From assembly GCF_018388445.1 (NCBI RefSeq), contig NZ_CP074405.1, positions 2,728,001 to 2,792,000 on the forward strand: a stretch of DNA of 64,000 bases, given 5' to 3'. The notes beneath the pieces are model-generated. The model saw nothing but the letters and a program-made list of their open reading frames with translations. It had not been told where the DNA came from and did not search any database. Source of the DNA: Cellulomonas wangleii (lineage in GTDB: Bacteria; Actinomycetota; Actinomycetes; Actinomycetales; Cellulomonadaceae). Positions 56,506-64,000 of this stretch are shown here, piece after piece. Numbering within the stretch: position 1 is the first letter of the stretch; the number at the start of each line of letters is the position of its first letter. Made by a program: the position numbers and the translations under genes.

Positions 56506-57723
56506 TCAGCCCAGGCGCGCGGCGAGGTTCTCGTCGAGCGCCGCGAGGAACTCCTCGGTCGTCAGCCACGGCTGCTCGGGGCCGACGAGCATCGCGAGGT
56601 CCTTCGTCATCTTGCCGCTCTCGACGGTCTTGATGACGACGTCCTCGAGCGTCTCGGCGAACTGCGTGACCTCGGGCGTGCCGTCCAGCTTGCCGCGGTG
56701 CTTCAGGCCACCGGTCCACGCGAAGATCGACGCGATCGGGTTGGTCGACGTCGGCTTGCCGGCCTGGTGCTGGCGGTAGTGGCGCGTGACGGTGCCGTGC
56801 GCCGCCTCGGCCTCGACGGTCTTGCCGTCCGGCGTCATGAGCACCGACGTCATCAGGCCCAGCGAGCCGAAGCCCTGCGCGACGGTGTCGGACTGGACGT
56901 CGCCGTCGTAGTTCTTGCACGCCCAGACGTAGCCGCCCTCCCACTTCATCGCGGCGGCGACCATGTCGTCGATCAGGCGGTGCTCGTACGTGAGGCCCGC
57001 GGCCTCGAACTTGTCCTTGTACTCGGTCTCGAACACCTCGGCGAAGATGTCCTTGAAGGCACCGTCGTACGCCTTGAGGATCGTGTTCTTCGTGGAGAGG
57101 TACACCGGGTACCCGCGCTGCAGGCCGTACGAGAACGAGGCGCGCGCGAAGTCGCGGATCGACTCGTTGAAGTTGTACATGCCCATCGCGACGCCGCCCG
57201 CCTCGGGCATCGTCACGACCTCGAACTGCTGGGGCTCGGAGCCGTCGGCCGGCTCGAACGTCATCGTGATCTTCCCGGCGCCGGGAACCTTGAAGTTCGT
57301 CGACTTGTACTGGTCGCCGTGGGCGTGACGGCCGATGATGATCGGCTTGTTCCAGCCCGGCACCAGCCGCGGGATGTTGGAGATGATGATCGGCTCGCGG
57401 AAGACGACGCCGCCGAGGATGTTGCGGATCGTGCCGTTGGGCGAGACCCACATCTTCTTCAGGCCGAACTCCTCGACGCGCGCCTCGTCCGGCGTGATCG
57501 TCGCGCACTTGACGCCGACGCCGTGCTCCTTGATGGCGTGCGCGGCGTCGATCGTGACCTGGTCGTCGGTGGCGTCCCGGTTCTGGATCGACAGGTCGTA
57601 GTAGCGCAGGTCGATGTCGAGGTACGGGTGGATCAGGCGGTCCTTGATGAACTGCCAGATGATGCGCGTCATCTCGTCGCCGTCGAGCTCGACGACCGGA
57701 CCGACGACCTTGATCTTCGCCAT
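56506..57723 (-). CDS. icd: NADP-dependent isocitrate dehydrogenase, type II
   Basis: Converts isocitrate to 2-oxoglutarate, giving NADPH. The 405-residue length and motifs ([18 protein letters not shown] at the start, the substrate loop [28 protein letters not shown], and [19 protein letters not shown]) are those of the homodimeric eukaryote-like type II enzyme rather than the E. coli type. The ATG at 57723 starts at the family N-terminus MAKIKV. Transcribed alone toward mdh. Confidence 0.97.
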   Translation of the reverse strand: MAKIKVVGPVVELDGDEMTRIIWQFIKDRLIHPYLDIDLRYYDLSIQNRDATDDQVTIDAAHAIKEHGVGVKCATITPDEARVEEFGLKKMWVSPNGTIRNILGGVVFREPIIISNIPRLVPGWNKPIIIGRHAHGDQYKSTNFKVPGAGKITMTFEPADGSEPQQFEVVTMPEAGGVAMGMYNFNESIRDFARASFSYGLQRGYPVYLSTKNTILKAYDGAFKDIFAEVFETEYKDKFEAAGLTYEHRLIDDMVAAAMKWEGGYVWACKNYDGDVQSDTVAQGFGSLGLMTSVLMTPDGKTVEAEAAHGTVTRHYRQHQAGKPTSTNPIASIFAWTGGLKHRGKLDGTPEVTQFAETLEDVVIKTVESGKMTKDLAMLVGPEQPWLTTEEFLAALDENLAARLG

Positions 57724-57968
57724 GCGGGGGCCTGCCTCCTGTGCCGTGGGTGTGGCGGCAAGGTTACTCGACATCGAGAGACCTCGACGGCGACGGCGCG
57801 GCAGCCGTCCGCCCCGCGGCCCGCCCTGCGCGCCTGCGGCCCCGGCTGGCATGCTGGTCTTGCGTAGTTCGCCCCAGTGTCGCCCGTGCCACGCCCGTCC
57901 ACCGGACGCAGCCCGACGGCATCGCGGCACCGACCGGTGGCCCGGCCACCTGACACGACAGGACCGAC

Positions 57969-59132
57969 ATGTCCCAGCAGAAGCCAGAGACACCCGACGG
58001 CACCCCGGAGCCCGGGGACACGACGGCCGCAGACGCCGCCCCGCAGCCGACGGCGAACGAGCCCGTCGAGGAGGTCGTCGTCGAGGAGGTCGTCGTCGAG
58101 GAGGTCGTCGTCGACGAGCCGGTCGACCGGCCCGCGACGGGCACCACGCCCGCCGCGGCCGCCGGACCTCCGGCGCCCGCCACGCCTCCCGCACCCGCCA
58201 CCTCCCCCGCACCCGCCACGTCCCCCGCGCCGCCCGCTGCCACGGACGACGACGAGGACGACGACGACGACACGGGTGAGGAGTACGTCGTGCCCGCGGG
58301 GACGGTCGTCGCCGCCGCGCCCGGCCTGCCCGCACGGCTCGGCGCCGAGGCGTTCGGGACGTTCTTCCTCGTGCTGACCGGCGTCGGCATCGCGCTGTAC
58401 GCGTCGTTCAGCAACGTCGGCGGCGGCCTCGGCGTGGCCCTCGGCTTCGGTGTCGCGGTCCTCGCCGGCATCGTCGCCGTCGGTCACGTCTCGGGCGGGC
58501 ACTTCAACCCGGCCGTGACGCTCGGCGCCTGCCTCGCCGGCCGCACGCCCTTCCGCGACCTGCTGCCGTACTGGCTCGCGCAGGTCGTCGGCGGCGCGAT
58601 CGCGGCCGCGGTGCTGTTCCTCACGGTCCCGGACACGCTCCCCGCCCTGCTCAGCCAGGGCGCCGAGGCGAGCACCCGCTCGTTCTTCAGCGGCACCGCC
58701 AACGGCTTCGGCGAGCACTCGCCGCTGGCCCTGCTGTCGAACGGCGGGGCGCAGTTCGGCCTCGTGGCCGCGCTCCTGGTCGAGGTCGTGGCCACCGCCG
58801 TGTTCGTCGGCGTGATCCTGGGCGCCACCGACCGGCGCGCCAACCGCCAGCACGTGCCGTTCGCCGTCGGCCTCACGCTGACGGTGATGCTGCTGCTCGC
58901 GACGCCCATCACCAACGGCTCGCTGAACCCCGCCCGCTCGCTGGCGACGGCGATCTTCTCCGACTCGTGGGCACTCGAGCAGGTCTGGCTCTTCTGGGTC
59001 GCGCCGCTGCTGGGTGCCGCCATCGCCGCTCTCGTGTACCGCGCGTTCGCGGCCGAGCCCGTCGAGGACTCCCTGTTCGGCGAGGACGAGCTCTACGTCG
59101 CCGACGAGGACGTGGTGGTCACGGAGCGCTGA
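57969..59132 (+). CDS. MIP family channel (aquaporin) with long acidic N-terminal extension
   Basis: Membrane channel for water or small polyols. The membrane part (about residues 115-370) has six helices and both NPA boxes, HFNPAVTLG (about residue 179) and GSLNPARS (about 320). The 387-residue length is far above the usual 230-300 because of about 115 extra N-terminal residues: Pro/Thr/Ala-rich, with three EEVVV repeats (58068-58112, encoded by a 15-bp tandem repeat), a PAPAT-type stretch and a run of aspartates before the first helix. An acidic tail ends the protein. The extension's role is unknown; selectivity cannot be set from sequence. Confidence 0.93.
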   Translation: MSQQKPETPDGTPEPGDTTAADAAPQPTANEPVEEVVVEEVVVEEVVVDEPVDRPATGTTPAAAAGPPAPATPPAPATSPAPATSPAPPAATDDDEDDDDDTGEEYVVPAGTVVAAAPGLPARLGAEAFGTFFLVLTGVGIALYASFSNVGGGLGVALGFGVAVLAGIVAVGHVSGGHFNPAVTLGACLAGRTPFRDLLPYWLAQVVGGAIAAAVLFLTVPDTLPALLSQGAEASTRSFFSGTANGFGEHSPLALLSNGGAQFGLVAALLVEVVATAVFVGVILGATDRRANRQHVPFAVGLTLTVMLLLATPITNGSLNPARSLATAIFSDSWALEQVWLFWVAPLLGAAIAALVYRAFAAEPVEDSLFGEDELYVADEDVVVTER

Positions 59133-59152
59133 GCCCGCGACGCGCACCAGGA

Positions 59153-59183
59153 CGAGGCCCGGGGGCACCGCCCCCGGGCCTCG
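59153..59183 (+). terminator. Hairpin terminator after the aquaporin gene
   Basis: A perfect 14-bp stem (CGAGGCCCGGGGGC and complement) with an ACC loop, 20 bases after the stop and between convergent genes. Confidence 0.8.
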
Positions 59184-59224
59184 GCCGTCCCGCCGGACGA
59201 CACGACCGGCGGTGCAGGCCGCGG

Positions 59225-59275
59225 GGTCGGCACGAGGCTGCGCGTCAGCCGGTCGGCACGAGGCTGCGCGTCAGC
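59225..59275. repeat. 26-bp period tandem duplication over the DUF3017 stop
   Basis: Two copies of the same 25 bases (59225-59249 and 59251-59275), one base apart. The gene-proximal copy holds the stop codon and end of the minus-strand DUF3017 gene, and the other copy lies just downstream of it. Confidence 0.9.
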
Positions 59276-59951
59276 GCACCGGCACGATCTGCGCGAGCAC
59301 CAGGAGCGCGAGCGCCCCGCTCACCAGGACGGCGACGTCGACGGGCTGCGAGCGCACCGTGACGGCGACGGGCGCGTCCTTCCCCGCACCGCGCACCACC
59401 GCGTAGCCCAGCAGCAGCACCGCCAGGACCCGCGTCCCGACCACCGCGTCGGTGAGGAAGGTGACGACGACGGCCACCGCGATGCCCGACAACGTCCACC
59501 ACAGGGAGCGGTTGCGACCCGCCGCCAGCGACGCGCGCGCGATGCTGCGCGGATCGAGCGGACGCTCCTCCGGCGGGACCTCCGGCGCCTCGGGCGGCCC
59601 GTCGGGCACCGGCCCCGTCGACGTCCCGGCCGCGGCCGGCGCGGCGGCCGGCACCGGCGCGGGGGCCGGCGCCGGCGCGGGGGCCGTGGTCGGGGCGGGG
59701 ACGGTGGCCGGGCGCACGGCGGCGCCGGGAGCCGCGCCGGAGGTCGCGAGCGGGGGGCCGACCGCCGGCTCGGACGCGGGGCGCCCGGTGCGCGGCGCCG
59801 CGACGTCGGGGCGGTCCCGCGCGTCGGGCCGCGCGTCGGGTCGTGCGTCGGGTCGTGTCGAGGGCGTCACGGGCCGCGTGGGCGGTACGGGGCGCGGGGG
59901 CCACACCGGCTCGGAGCGGCCGGGCGCGGGGGTGCGCGCGGGACCCGACAT
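59271..59951 (-). CDS. DUF3017 membrane protein with long Pro/Ala-rich N-terminus
   Basis: A 226-residue protein of unknown function. The C-terminal 80 residues hold three hydrophobic helices of the DUF3017 type (SLWWTLSGIAVAVVVTFL, RVLAVLLLGYAVVRGAG, VAVLVSGALALLVLAQI). The first 140 residues are low-complexity Pro/Ala/Arg/Asp with short repeats (RPDARPDARPDA, APAPAPAPAPVP). In actinobacteria DUF3017 genes lie beside folD, mdh or pur genes, as here. GGAGGGAG lies upstream of the ATG. Confidence 0.85.
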   Translation of the reverse strand: MSGPARTPAPGRSEPVWPPRPVPPTRPVTPSTRPDARPDARPDARDRPDVAAPRTGRPASEPAVGPPLATSGAAPGAAVRPATVPAPTTAPAPAPAPAPVPAAAPAAAGTSTGPVPDGPPEAPEVPPEERPLDPRSIARASLAAGRNRSLWWTLSGIAVAVVVTFLTDAVVGTRVLAVLLLGYAVVRGAGKDAPVAVTVRSQPVDVAVLVSGALALLVLAQIVPVR

Positions 59952-60068
59952 CCGTGCGCTCCCTCCGACGTCTGTCGCCGCCGGGCTGGGCCACGGCCCC
60001 GGCGACCCGCGGGCGGCGACCCGCGGGCGTGCGCGGTGTGGACCAGCGTACCGCTGCGGGCCCCTCGT

Positions 60069-60074
60069 TACGGT
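60069..60074 (+). promoter_or_regulatory. Candidate -10 box (TACGGT) for the flavoprotein, leaderless start
   Basis: TACGGT fits TANNNT and ends six bases before the GTG at 60081. Confidence 0.5.
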
Positions 60075-60080
60075 GATCCC

Positions 60081-61355
60081 GTGACGTCCGACCCGCAGCC
60101 CGCCCCCGGCTCCCCCGCCCCCGTCCCCCCCGACGTCCTCGTGGTCGGGGGCGGTCTGGCCGCGCTGCGGACGGTGGCCGCGCTGCGCGAGCACGGCTAC
60201 GACGGCACGGTCCGCGTGCTGGGGTCCGAGGGGGTGGAGCCCTACGACCGTCCCCCGCTGTCGAAGCACCTGCTCGACCGACCGACCCCCGCGTGGCTCG
60301 CCGACGACCTGGGCCACGACCTGCACGCGCTCGCCGACGAGGTGCACCTGGACCGGCCCGCGCGGTCCCTGCGGGCCGCGGACGGCGGCGGCGCCGTCGT
60401 CACGACCGACCGCGGCGACGTGGCCGCCGCGTGCGTGGTGCTGGCGACCGGCGCCCACGCGGTGACCGTGCCGGGGTGGCGGGCCCGCACGCTGCACACG
60501 GCCGCCGACGCCGACGCGCTGCGGACGGCGCTCGGCGCGCCGGCGCGCCGGCTCGTGGTCGTCGGCGCGGGCTGGATCGGCGCGGAGGTGGCCGGGGTGG
60601 CCGCGGCCGCGGGGCACGCCGTCACGGTGCTCGAGGCGCGACCCGCCCCGCTCACGGCGGCGCTCGGCGACCACGTGGGCGGGCTGACCGTGCCGTGGTA
60701 CGCCGCCGCGGGCGTCGACCTGCGCACCGGTGTGCAGGTCGCCGGCGTCGACGACCGGTCGGTGCACCTGGCGGACGGCACCCACGTGCCGGCGGACGCG
60801 GTGCTGGTCGCCGTCGGTGCGCGCCCCGCCACGCAGTGGCTCACCGGCGCGGTCCCGCTGCGGGGCGGCGCGGTGCCGGTCGACGAGTCGTACCGGGTGC
60901 TCGGGGCGTCGGGCCCGCTGCCGGGGCTGCACGCCGTGGGCGACGTCGCCGTCCGCCGGTCCCGTCGCCACGGCTGGGTGGCCGGCGGGCACTGGGACGA
61001 GGCGCTGCACGGGCCGGACGTGCTGGTGCGCCGGCTGCTGGGCGTCCCGGTCGCGGGACCCGAGGCGACCCCGTACGTCTTCTCGACGCAGCTGGGGCAC
61101 GACCTCACCCTGTTCGGTCTGCCGGGTGGCGACGACACCGTGACGATCCTGGGTGATCCCGCCGCGGACGGCTGGACCGCCCTGTGGCACCGCGACGACA
61201 CCGTGACCGGCGTGCTCGTGGTCGACCGACCCCGGGACGTGGGGGCGGCCCGGCGCCTCCTGGCGCGCGACGACCTGCCCCGCGTGGCGCTGCCCGACGC
61301 CGCGGCGCTGCCCGACGACCTGCGCACCCTGCTGCGGGCGGTCCCCGCGACCTGA
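60081..61355 (+). CDS. FAD-dependent oxidoreductase, ferredoxin/rubredoxin reductase-like
   Basis: A 424-residue flavoprotein of the glutathione-reductase fold. The FAD-binding VVGGGLAALRTVAALRE lies near residue 18, then EPYDRPPLSKHLLD; the second dinucleotide fold is VVVGAGWIGAEVAGVAAAAG (about 160), and HAVGDVAVR is the FAD-binding Asp motif. The C-terminal 90 residues match the reductase C-terminal domain of BphA4/ThcD-type ferredoxin reductases. No cognate ferredoxin or P450 gene is nearby, so the electron acceptor is unknown. The GTG at 60081 is chosen from the -10 box spacing. Confidence 0.92.
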   Translation: MTSDPQPAPGSPAPVPPDVLVVGGGLAALRTVAALREHGYDGTVRVLGSEGVEPYDRPPLSKHLLDRPTPAWLADDLGHDLHALADEVHLDRPARSLRAADGGGAVVTTDRGDVAAACVVLATGAHAVTVPGWRARTLHTAADADALRTALGAPARRLVVVGAGWIGAEVAGVAAAAGHAVTVLEARPAPLTAALGDHVGGLTVPWYAAAGVDLRTGVQVAGVDDRSVHLADGTHVPADAVLVAVGARPATQWLTGAVPLRGGAVPVDESYRVLGASGPLPGLHAVGDVAVRRSRRHGWVAGGHWDEALHGPDVLVRRLLGVPVAGPEATPYVFSTQLGHDLTLFGLPGGDDTVTILGDPAADGWTALWHRDDTVTGVLVVDRPRDVGAARRLLARDDLPRVALPDAAALPDDLRTLLRAVPAT

Positions 61356-61357
61356 CC

Positions 61358-61411
61358 ACCGGCCGCACGGGGGCGGGGCGACCCGGCGCCGCCCGCCCGC
61401 CGTGCGGTGGA
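61358..61411. terminator. GC-rich hairpin between the flavoprotein and purH
   Basis: CCACC and CGCACGG pair with CCGTGCG and GGTGG around a GC-rich inner region, with a small bulge, between two convergent stop codons. The inner folding is uncertain. Confidence 0.5.
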
Positions 61412-61430
61412 CGAGCGGCGCCCGTGCGGG

Positions 61431-63065
61431 TCAGTGGGCGAAGTGCCGGGTGCCCGTGAGGTAGAGCGTCACACCGGCCGCCCGCGCTGCCGCGACGACC
61501 TCCTCGTCACGCACGGAGCCTCCCGGCTGCACGACGGCGCGCACCCCGGCGTCGAGCAGCACCTGCAGGCCGTCCGCGAACGGGAAGAACGCGTCGGACG
61601 CCGCGACGGCGCCCCGCGCCCGCTCGACGTCACCGGCGTTGGCGCGCTCGACGGCCAGGCGGCACGAGTCGACGCGGTTGACCTGCCCCATCCCGACCCC
61701 GACGGACGCCCCGTCGCGGGCCAGCAGGATCGCGTTGGACTTCACCGCGCGCACCGCGCGCCAGGCGAACGCGAGGTCCGCGAGCGTGGCCTCGTCGGCG
61801 GCCTCCCCGGCGGCCAGCGTCCAGGCGGCCGGGTCGTCGCCGGGCGCGTCGACCCGGTCGACCGACTGCACCAGCAGCCCTCCGGACACGGCGCGCGTCT
61901 CGACCGCGGCCGACGGCGGGGTGTCGACCACCAGCAGGCGCAGGTTCTTCTTCCGCGTGAGGACCTCGAGGGCGTCGTCGTCGAAGCCCGGGGCGACGAC
62001 GACCTCGGTGAACACCGGCGCGATCTGCTCGGCCGCGGCCCGCGTCACCTGCCGGTTGCTGGCGATGACGCCGCCGAACGCCGACACCGGGTCGCACGCG
62101 TGGGCCCGGGCGTGGGCGTCCGCCACGTCGGTGCCCACGGCGATCCCGCAGGGGTTGGCGTGCTTGACGATCGCGACGGTCGGGACGTCACCCTGGTCGT
62201 GGGCGGCCCGCCAGGCCGCGTCCGCGTCGACGTAGTTGTTGTAGCTCATGGCCTTGCCGTGCAGCCGCCGCGCCTGGGCCAGCCCGGCGGGGCCGTGGCC
62301 GGTCGTGTAGAGCGCGGCACGCTGGTGCGGGTTCTCGCCGTAGCGCAGCACGTCGGCGCGGTCCCAGGTCGCACCGAGCCACGCGGGGAACCCGGTCGCG
62401 ACGCCGTCGACCTCGTCGGTCGTCGTCGCGACGCTGCCCATCCAGGAGGCCACCGCGACGTCGTACGTCGCCGTGTGCACGAAGGCCCGGGCCGCCAGGC
62501 GGGTGCGCTCCGCGAGGGTGAAGCCGCCGGCCGCGACCGCGGCGACGACGTCCGGGTAGCGCGCGGGCTCGACCACGACCGCGACGCTCGGGTGGTTCTT
62601 CGCGGCGGCGCGCACCATCGAGGGGCCGCCGATGTCGATCTGCTCGACGCACTCGTCGACACCGGCGCCGGAGGCCACGGTCTGCGTGAAGGGGTACAGG
62701 TTGACCACCACGAGCTCGAAGGCGGCGACGCCGAGCTCGTCGAGCTGGGCGAGGTGCTCCGGGCGGCGCGTGTCGGCGAGGATCCCGGCGTGCACGCGCG
62801 GGTGCAGCGTCTTGACACGGCCGTCAAGGCACTCGGGGAAGCCCGTGAGGTCCTCGACCCGCGTCACCGGGACGCCGGCCGCGGCGACCGTGGCCGCCGT
62901 CGACCCGGTCGACACCAGCTCGACGCCCGCGGCGTGCAGGGCGGTGGCGAGCTCGACCAGACCCGTCTTGTCGTAGACGGACAGCAGCGCCCGGCGCACC
63001 GGCCGGCGGGTCTCCCCCGCGGTCGGGTCGGCGACGGGGGCGAGGGGGGTGGTGTCGTGCGGCAT
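61431..63065 (-). CDS. purH: AICAR transformylase / IMP cyclohydrolase
   Basis: Performs the last two steps of IMP synthesis, using 10-formyl-THF to formylate AICAR (ZMP). The 544-residue product has the N-terminal IMP-cyclohydrolase domain ([39 protein letters not shown]) and the C-terminal transformylase domain ([29 protein letters not shown] with the catalytic Lys-His, and the end [11 protein letters not shown]). The ATG at 63065 is behind AGGAAGG. Its substrate ZMP is the direct precursor of the ligand sensed by the riboswitch in its leader. Confidence 0.97.
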   Translation of the reverse strand: MPHDTTPLAPVADPTAGETRRPVRRALLSVYDKTGLVELATALHAAGVELVSTGSTAATVAAAGVPVTRVEDLTGFPECLDGRVKTLHPRVHAGILADTRRPEHLAQLDELGVAAFELVVVNLYPFTQTVASGAGVDECVEQIDIGGPSMVRAAAKNHPSVAVVVEPARYPDVVAAVAAGGFTLAERTRLAARAFVHTATYDVAVASWMGSVATTTDEVDGVATGFPAWLGATWDRADVLRYGENPHQRAALYTTGHGPAGLAQARRLHGKAMSYNNYVDADAAWRAAHDQGDVPTVAIVKHANPCGIAVGTDVADAHARAHACDPVSAFGGVIASNRQVTRAAAEQIAPVFTEVVVAPGFDDDALEVLTRKKNLRLLVVDTPPSAAVETRAVSGGLLVQSVDRVDAPGDDPAAWTLAAGEAADEATLADLAFAWRAVRAVKSNAILLARDGASVGVGMGQVNRVDSCRLAVERANAGDVERARGAVAASDAFFPFADGLQVLLDAGVRAVVQPGGSVRDEEVVAAARAAGVTLYLTGTRHFAH

Positions 63066-63119
63066 GGCAGGGACCTTCCTGGGTCGGTCGGTGGTCCGGA
63101 CGGACCTCGAGCAAAGACC

Positions 63120-63206
63120 CAGGCACCCAGGCGGGCGGTGCACGGACAGGGGTGGTGCTCGGTCGCTCCCCGGTGGTCCTCCACCCGCGCCAGTCACGAC
63201 CGCGGC
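63120..63206 (-). ncRNA. ZTP (pfl) riboswitch upstream of purH
   Basis: On the minus strand the conserved aptamer blocks are CGTGACTGGCG, CCACCGGGGAGCGACC and CCGCCTGGGTG, in order, with a longer loop between the second and third. A second CCTGGGTC follows at once (63116-63123 on the plus strand). Both CCTGGGT copies can pair with GACCCAGG (63078-63085), which overlaps the start of the purH ribosome site, so ligand binding could free the site for translation. A TAGAGT -10 box lies just upstream. Confidence 0.9.
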
Positions 63207-63208
63207 CC

Positions 63209-63214
63209 ACTCTA
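63209..63214 (-). promoter_or_regulatory. Candidate -10 box (TAGAGT) for the purH riboswitch transcript
   Basis: TAGAGT on the minus strand sits directly upstream of the aptamer, placing the transcript start near 63203, and lies between purN and purH, so purH has its own promoter. Confidence 0.5.
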
Positions 63215-63262
63215 GCGGCGCCCCGGCCACACGGAGCGACCGCGGTGGGCGTCCCTGCCGGG

Positions 63263-63922
63263 TCAGCCGCCCAGGACCACGCGGCGCCCCTCGACGCGCA
63301 GGCCGCCGCGCGCGATGCGCCCGACCACGTCCACCAGGAGCCTCCGCTCGACGACCTTGATCCGCTCGTGCAGCGTCTCCTCGTCGTCGTCGTCGGCCAC
63401 CGGCACCGCCTCCTGCGCGACGATCGGGCCCGCGTCGACCCCGTCGTCCACGACGATCACCGAGCAGCCGCTGATCTTCACCCCGTACGCGAGCGCGTCG
63501 CGCACGCCGTGCGCGCCGGGGAACGCGGGCAGCAGGGCGGGGTGGGTGTTGACGGTCCGGCCGCCGAACCGGTCGAGGAACGCCGCCCCCACGAGCTTCA
63601 TGAACCCGGCCAGCACGACCGTGTCCGGGGTGAACACCGCGACGGCCTCCGTGAGCGCACGGTCCCAGGACGCACGGTCGGGGAAGTCCGGCAGCGCCAC
63701 GACCGCGGTCGGCACCCCCGCCGCGCGGGCGCGGTCGAGCGCGGCCGCGCCCGGGCGGTCGCTGACCACGCCGACCACGCGTGCGCCGTACGCCGGGTCG
63801 GCGTGCGCGTCGAGGAGCGCGGCGAGGTTGGACCCGGCACCGGAGACGAGCACCACGAGGCGGTGTGCCGCCGTGACCGGGGGCGTGGGCGGGACGGGGC
63901 CGGGCTGCGCGGAGGACGTCAC
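63263..63922 (-). CDS. purN: Phosphoribosylglycinamide formyltransferase
   Basis: Transfers the formyl group of 10-formyl-THF to GAR, the third step of purine synthesis. The 219-residue product has [16 protein letters not shown] at the start, [38 protein letters not shown] with the catalytic Asn and His, and [18 protein letters not shown] with the catalytic Asp. The GTG at 63922 is chosen over the longer frame because a TAGGTT box ends seven bases upstream. purH follows after 197 bases that contain its own riboswitch. Confidence 0.95.
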   Translation of the reverse strand: MTSSAQPGPVPPTPPVTAAHRLVVLVSGAGSNLAALLDAHADPAYGARVVGVVSDRPGAAALDRARAAGVPTAVVALPDFPDRASWDRALTEAVAVFTPDTVVLAGFMKLVGAAFLDRFGGRTVNTHPALLPAFPGAHGVRDALAYGVKISGCSVIVVDDGVDAGPIVAQEAVPVADDDDEETLHERIKVVERRLLVDVVGRIARGGLRVEGRRVVLGG

Positions 63923-63929
63923 GCGCCGC

Positions 63930-63935
63930 AACCTA
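63930..63935 (-). promoter_or_regulatory. Candidate -10 box (TAGGTT) for purN, leaderless start
   Basis: TAGGTT on the minus strand fits TANNNT and ends seven bases before the GTG at 63922. Confidence 0.45.
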
Positions 63936-63982
63936 CCCGGCGGCACCGGCGCCCGGACGCACGTCCACCCCGTGACGTGCGG

Positions 63983-64000
63983 GAGAATGGCGGCATGGGC
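63983..64000 (+). other. Possible start of a further plus-strand gene at the window edge
   Basis: GAGAAT (63983-63988) lies six bases before ATGGGC at 63995, the same geometry as the leaderless starts elsewhere in the window. Only two codons are visible, so no product can be named. Confidence 0.25.

Overview
The window is high-GC actinobacterial chromosome, very probably from Cellulomonas or a close relative. The evidence is the strong G/C third-position bias, the secreted family 10 xylanase and a PHB-depolymerase-type esterase that both carry C-terminal cellulose-binding (CBM2) modules on Thr/Pro linkers, a very large secreted amylopullulanase, and many genes that start at a GTG or ATG a few bases after a TANNNT-like -10 box (leaderless starts). 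No rRNA, tRNA, phage, insertion sequence or CRISPR array was seen. The left edge cuts a DEAD-box helicase gene.

Layout. 1-8.6 kb: helicase tail, MarC membrane protein and PHP phosphoesterase (minus strand), aminopeptidase P, a general stress protein, then a tight group of MgtE-N/CBS protein, DUF1003 membrane protein and Mrp ATPase. 9-13.9 kb: xylanase, then a DeoR regulator coupled to galT and galK. 14-21.8 kb: two MacAB-like adaptor/ATPase/permease operons flanking a cysteine-repeat lipoprotein. 21.9-25.7 kb: exonuclease III, a VOC protein, and folD-glyA under a ZTP riboswitch. 25.7-32.5 kb: a frameshift-damaged gene behind an unknown membrane protein, a divergent MarR/EamA exporter pair, an ECF (SigE-type) sigma factor with a membrane partner, an acetyltransferase and purU. 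32.7-34.8 kb: the CBM2 esterase and a small membrane protein.

34.9-47.6 kb is the most distinctive part: two tandem, same-order, five-gene cassettes on the minus strand. Each encodes a ChvE-type sugar-binding lipoprotein, a double-domain ATPase (MmsA), a permease (MmsB), a ROK regulator and an extra single-domain ATPase whose start overlaps the ROK stop codon. The binding-protein genes are each followed by a strong 15-bp hairpin.

47.8-64 kb: the 1,961-residue amylase-pullulanase under a MalR-like operator, alkaline phosphatase, malate dehydrogenase, isocitrate dehydrogenase, an aquaporin with a long acidic N-terminal extension, a DUF3017 protein, a ferredoxin-reductase-like flavoprotein, and purN and purH, with purH under a second ZTP riboswitch. 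Together the genes describe a plant-polysaccharide degrader: secreted enzymes cut xylan and starch, sugar importers and the Leloir galactose genes take in and process monosaccharides, the two TCA enzymes use the carbon, and glyA, folD, purU, purN and purH link one-carbon folate metabolism with purine synthesis.
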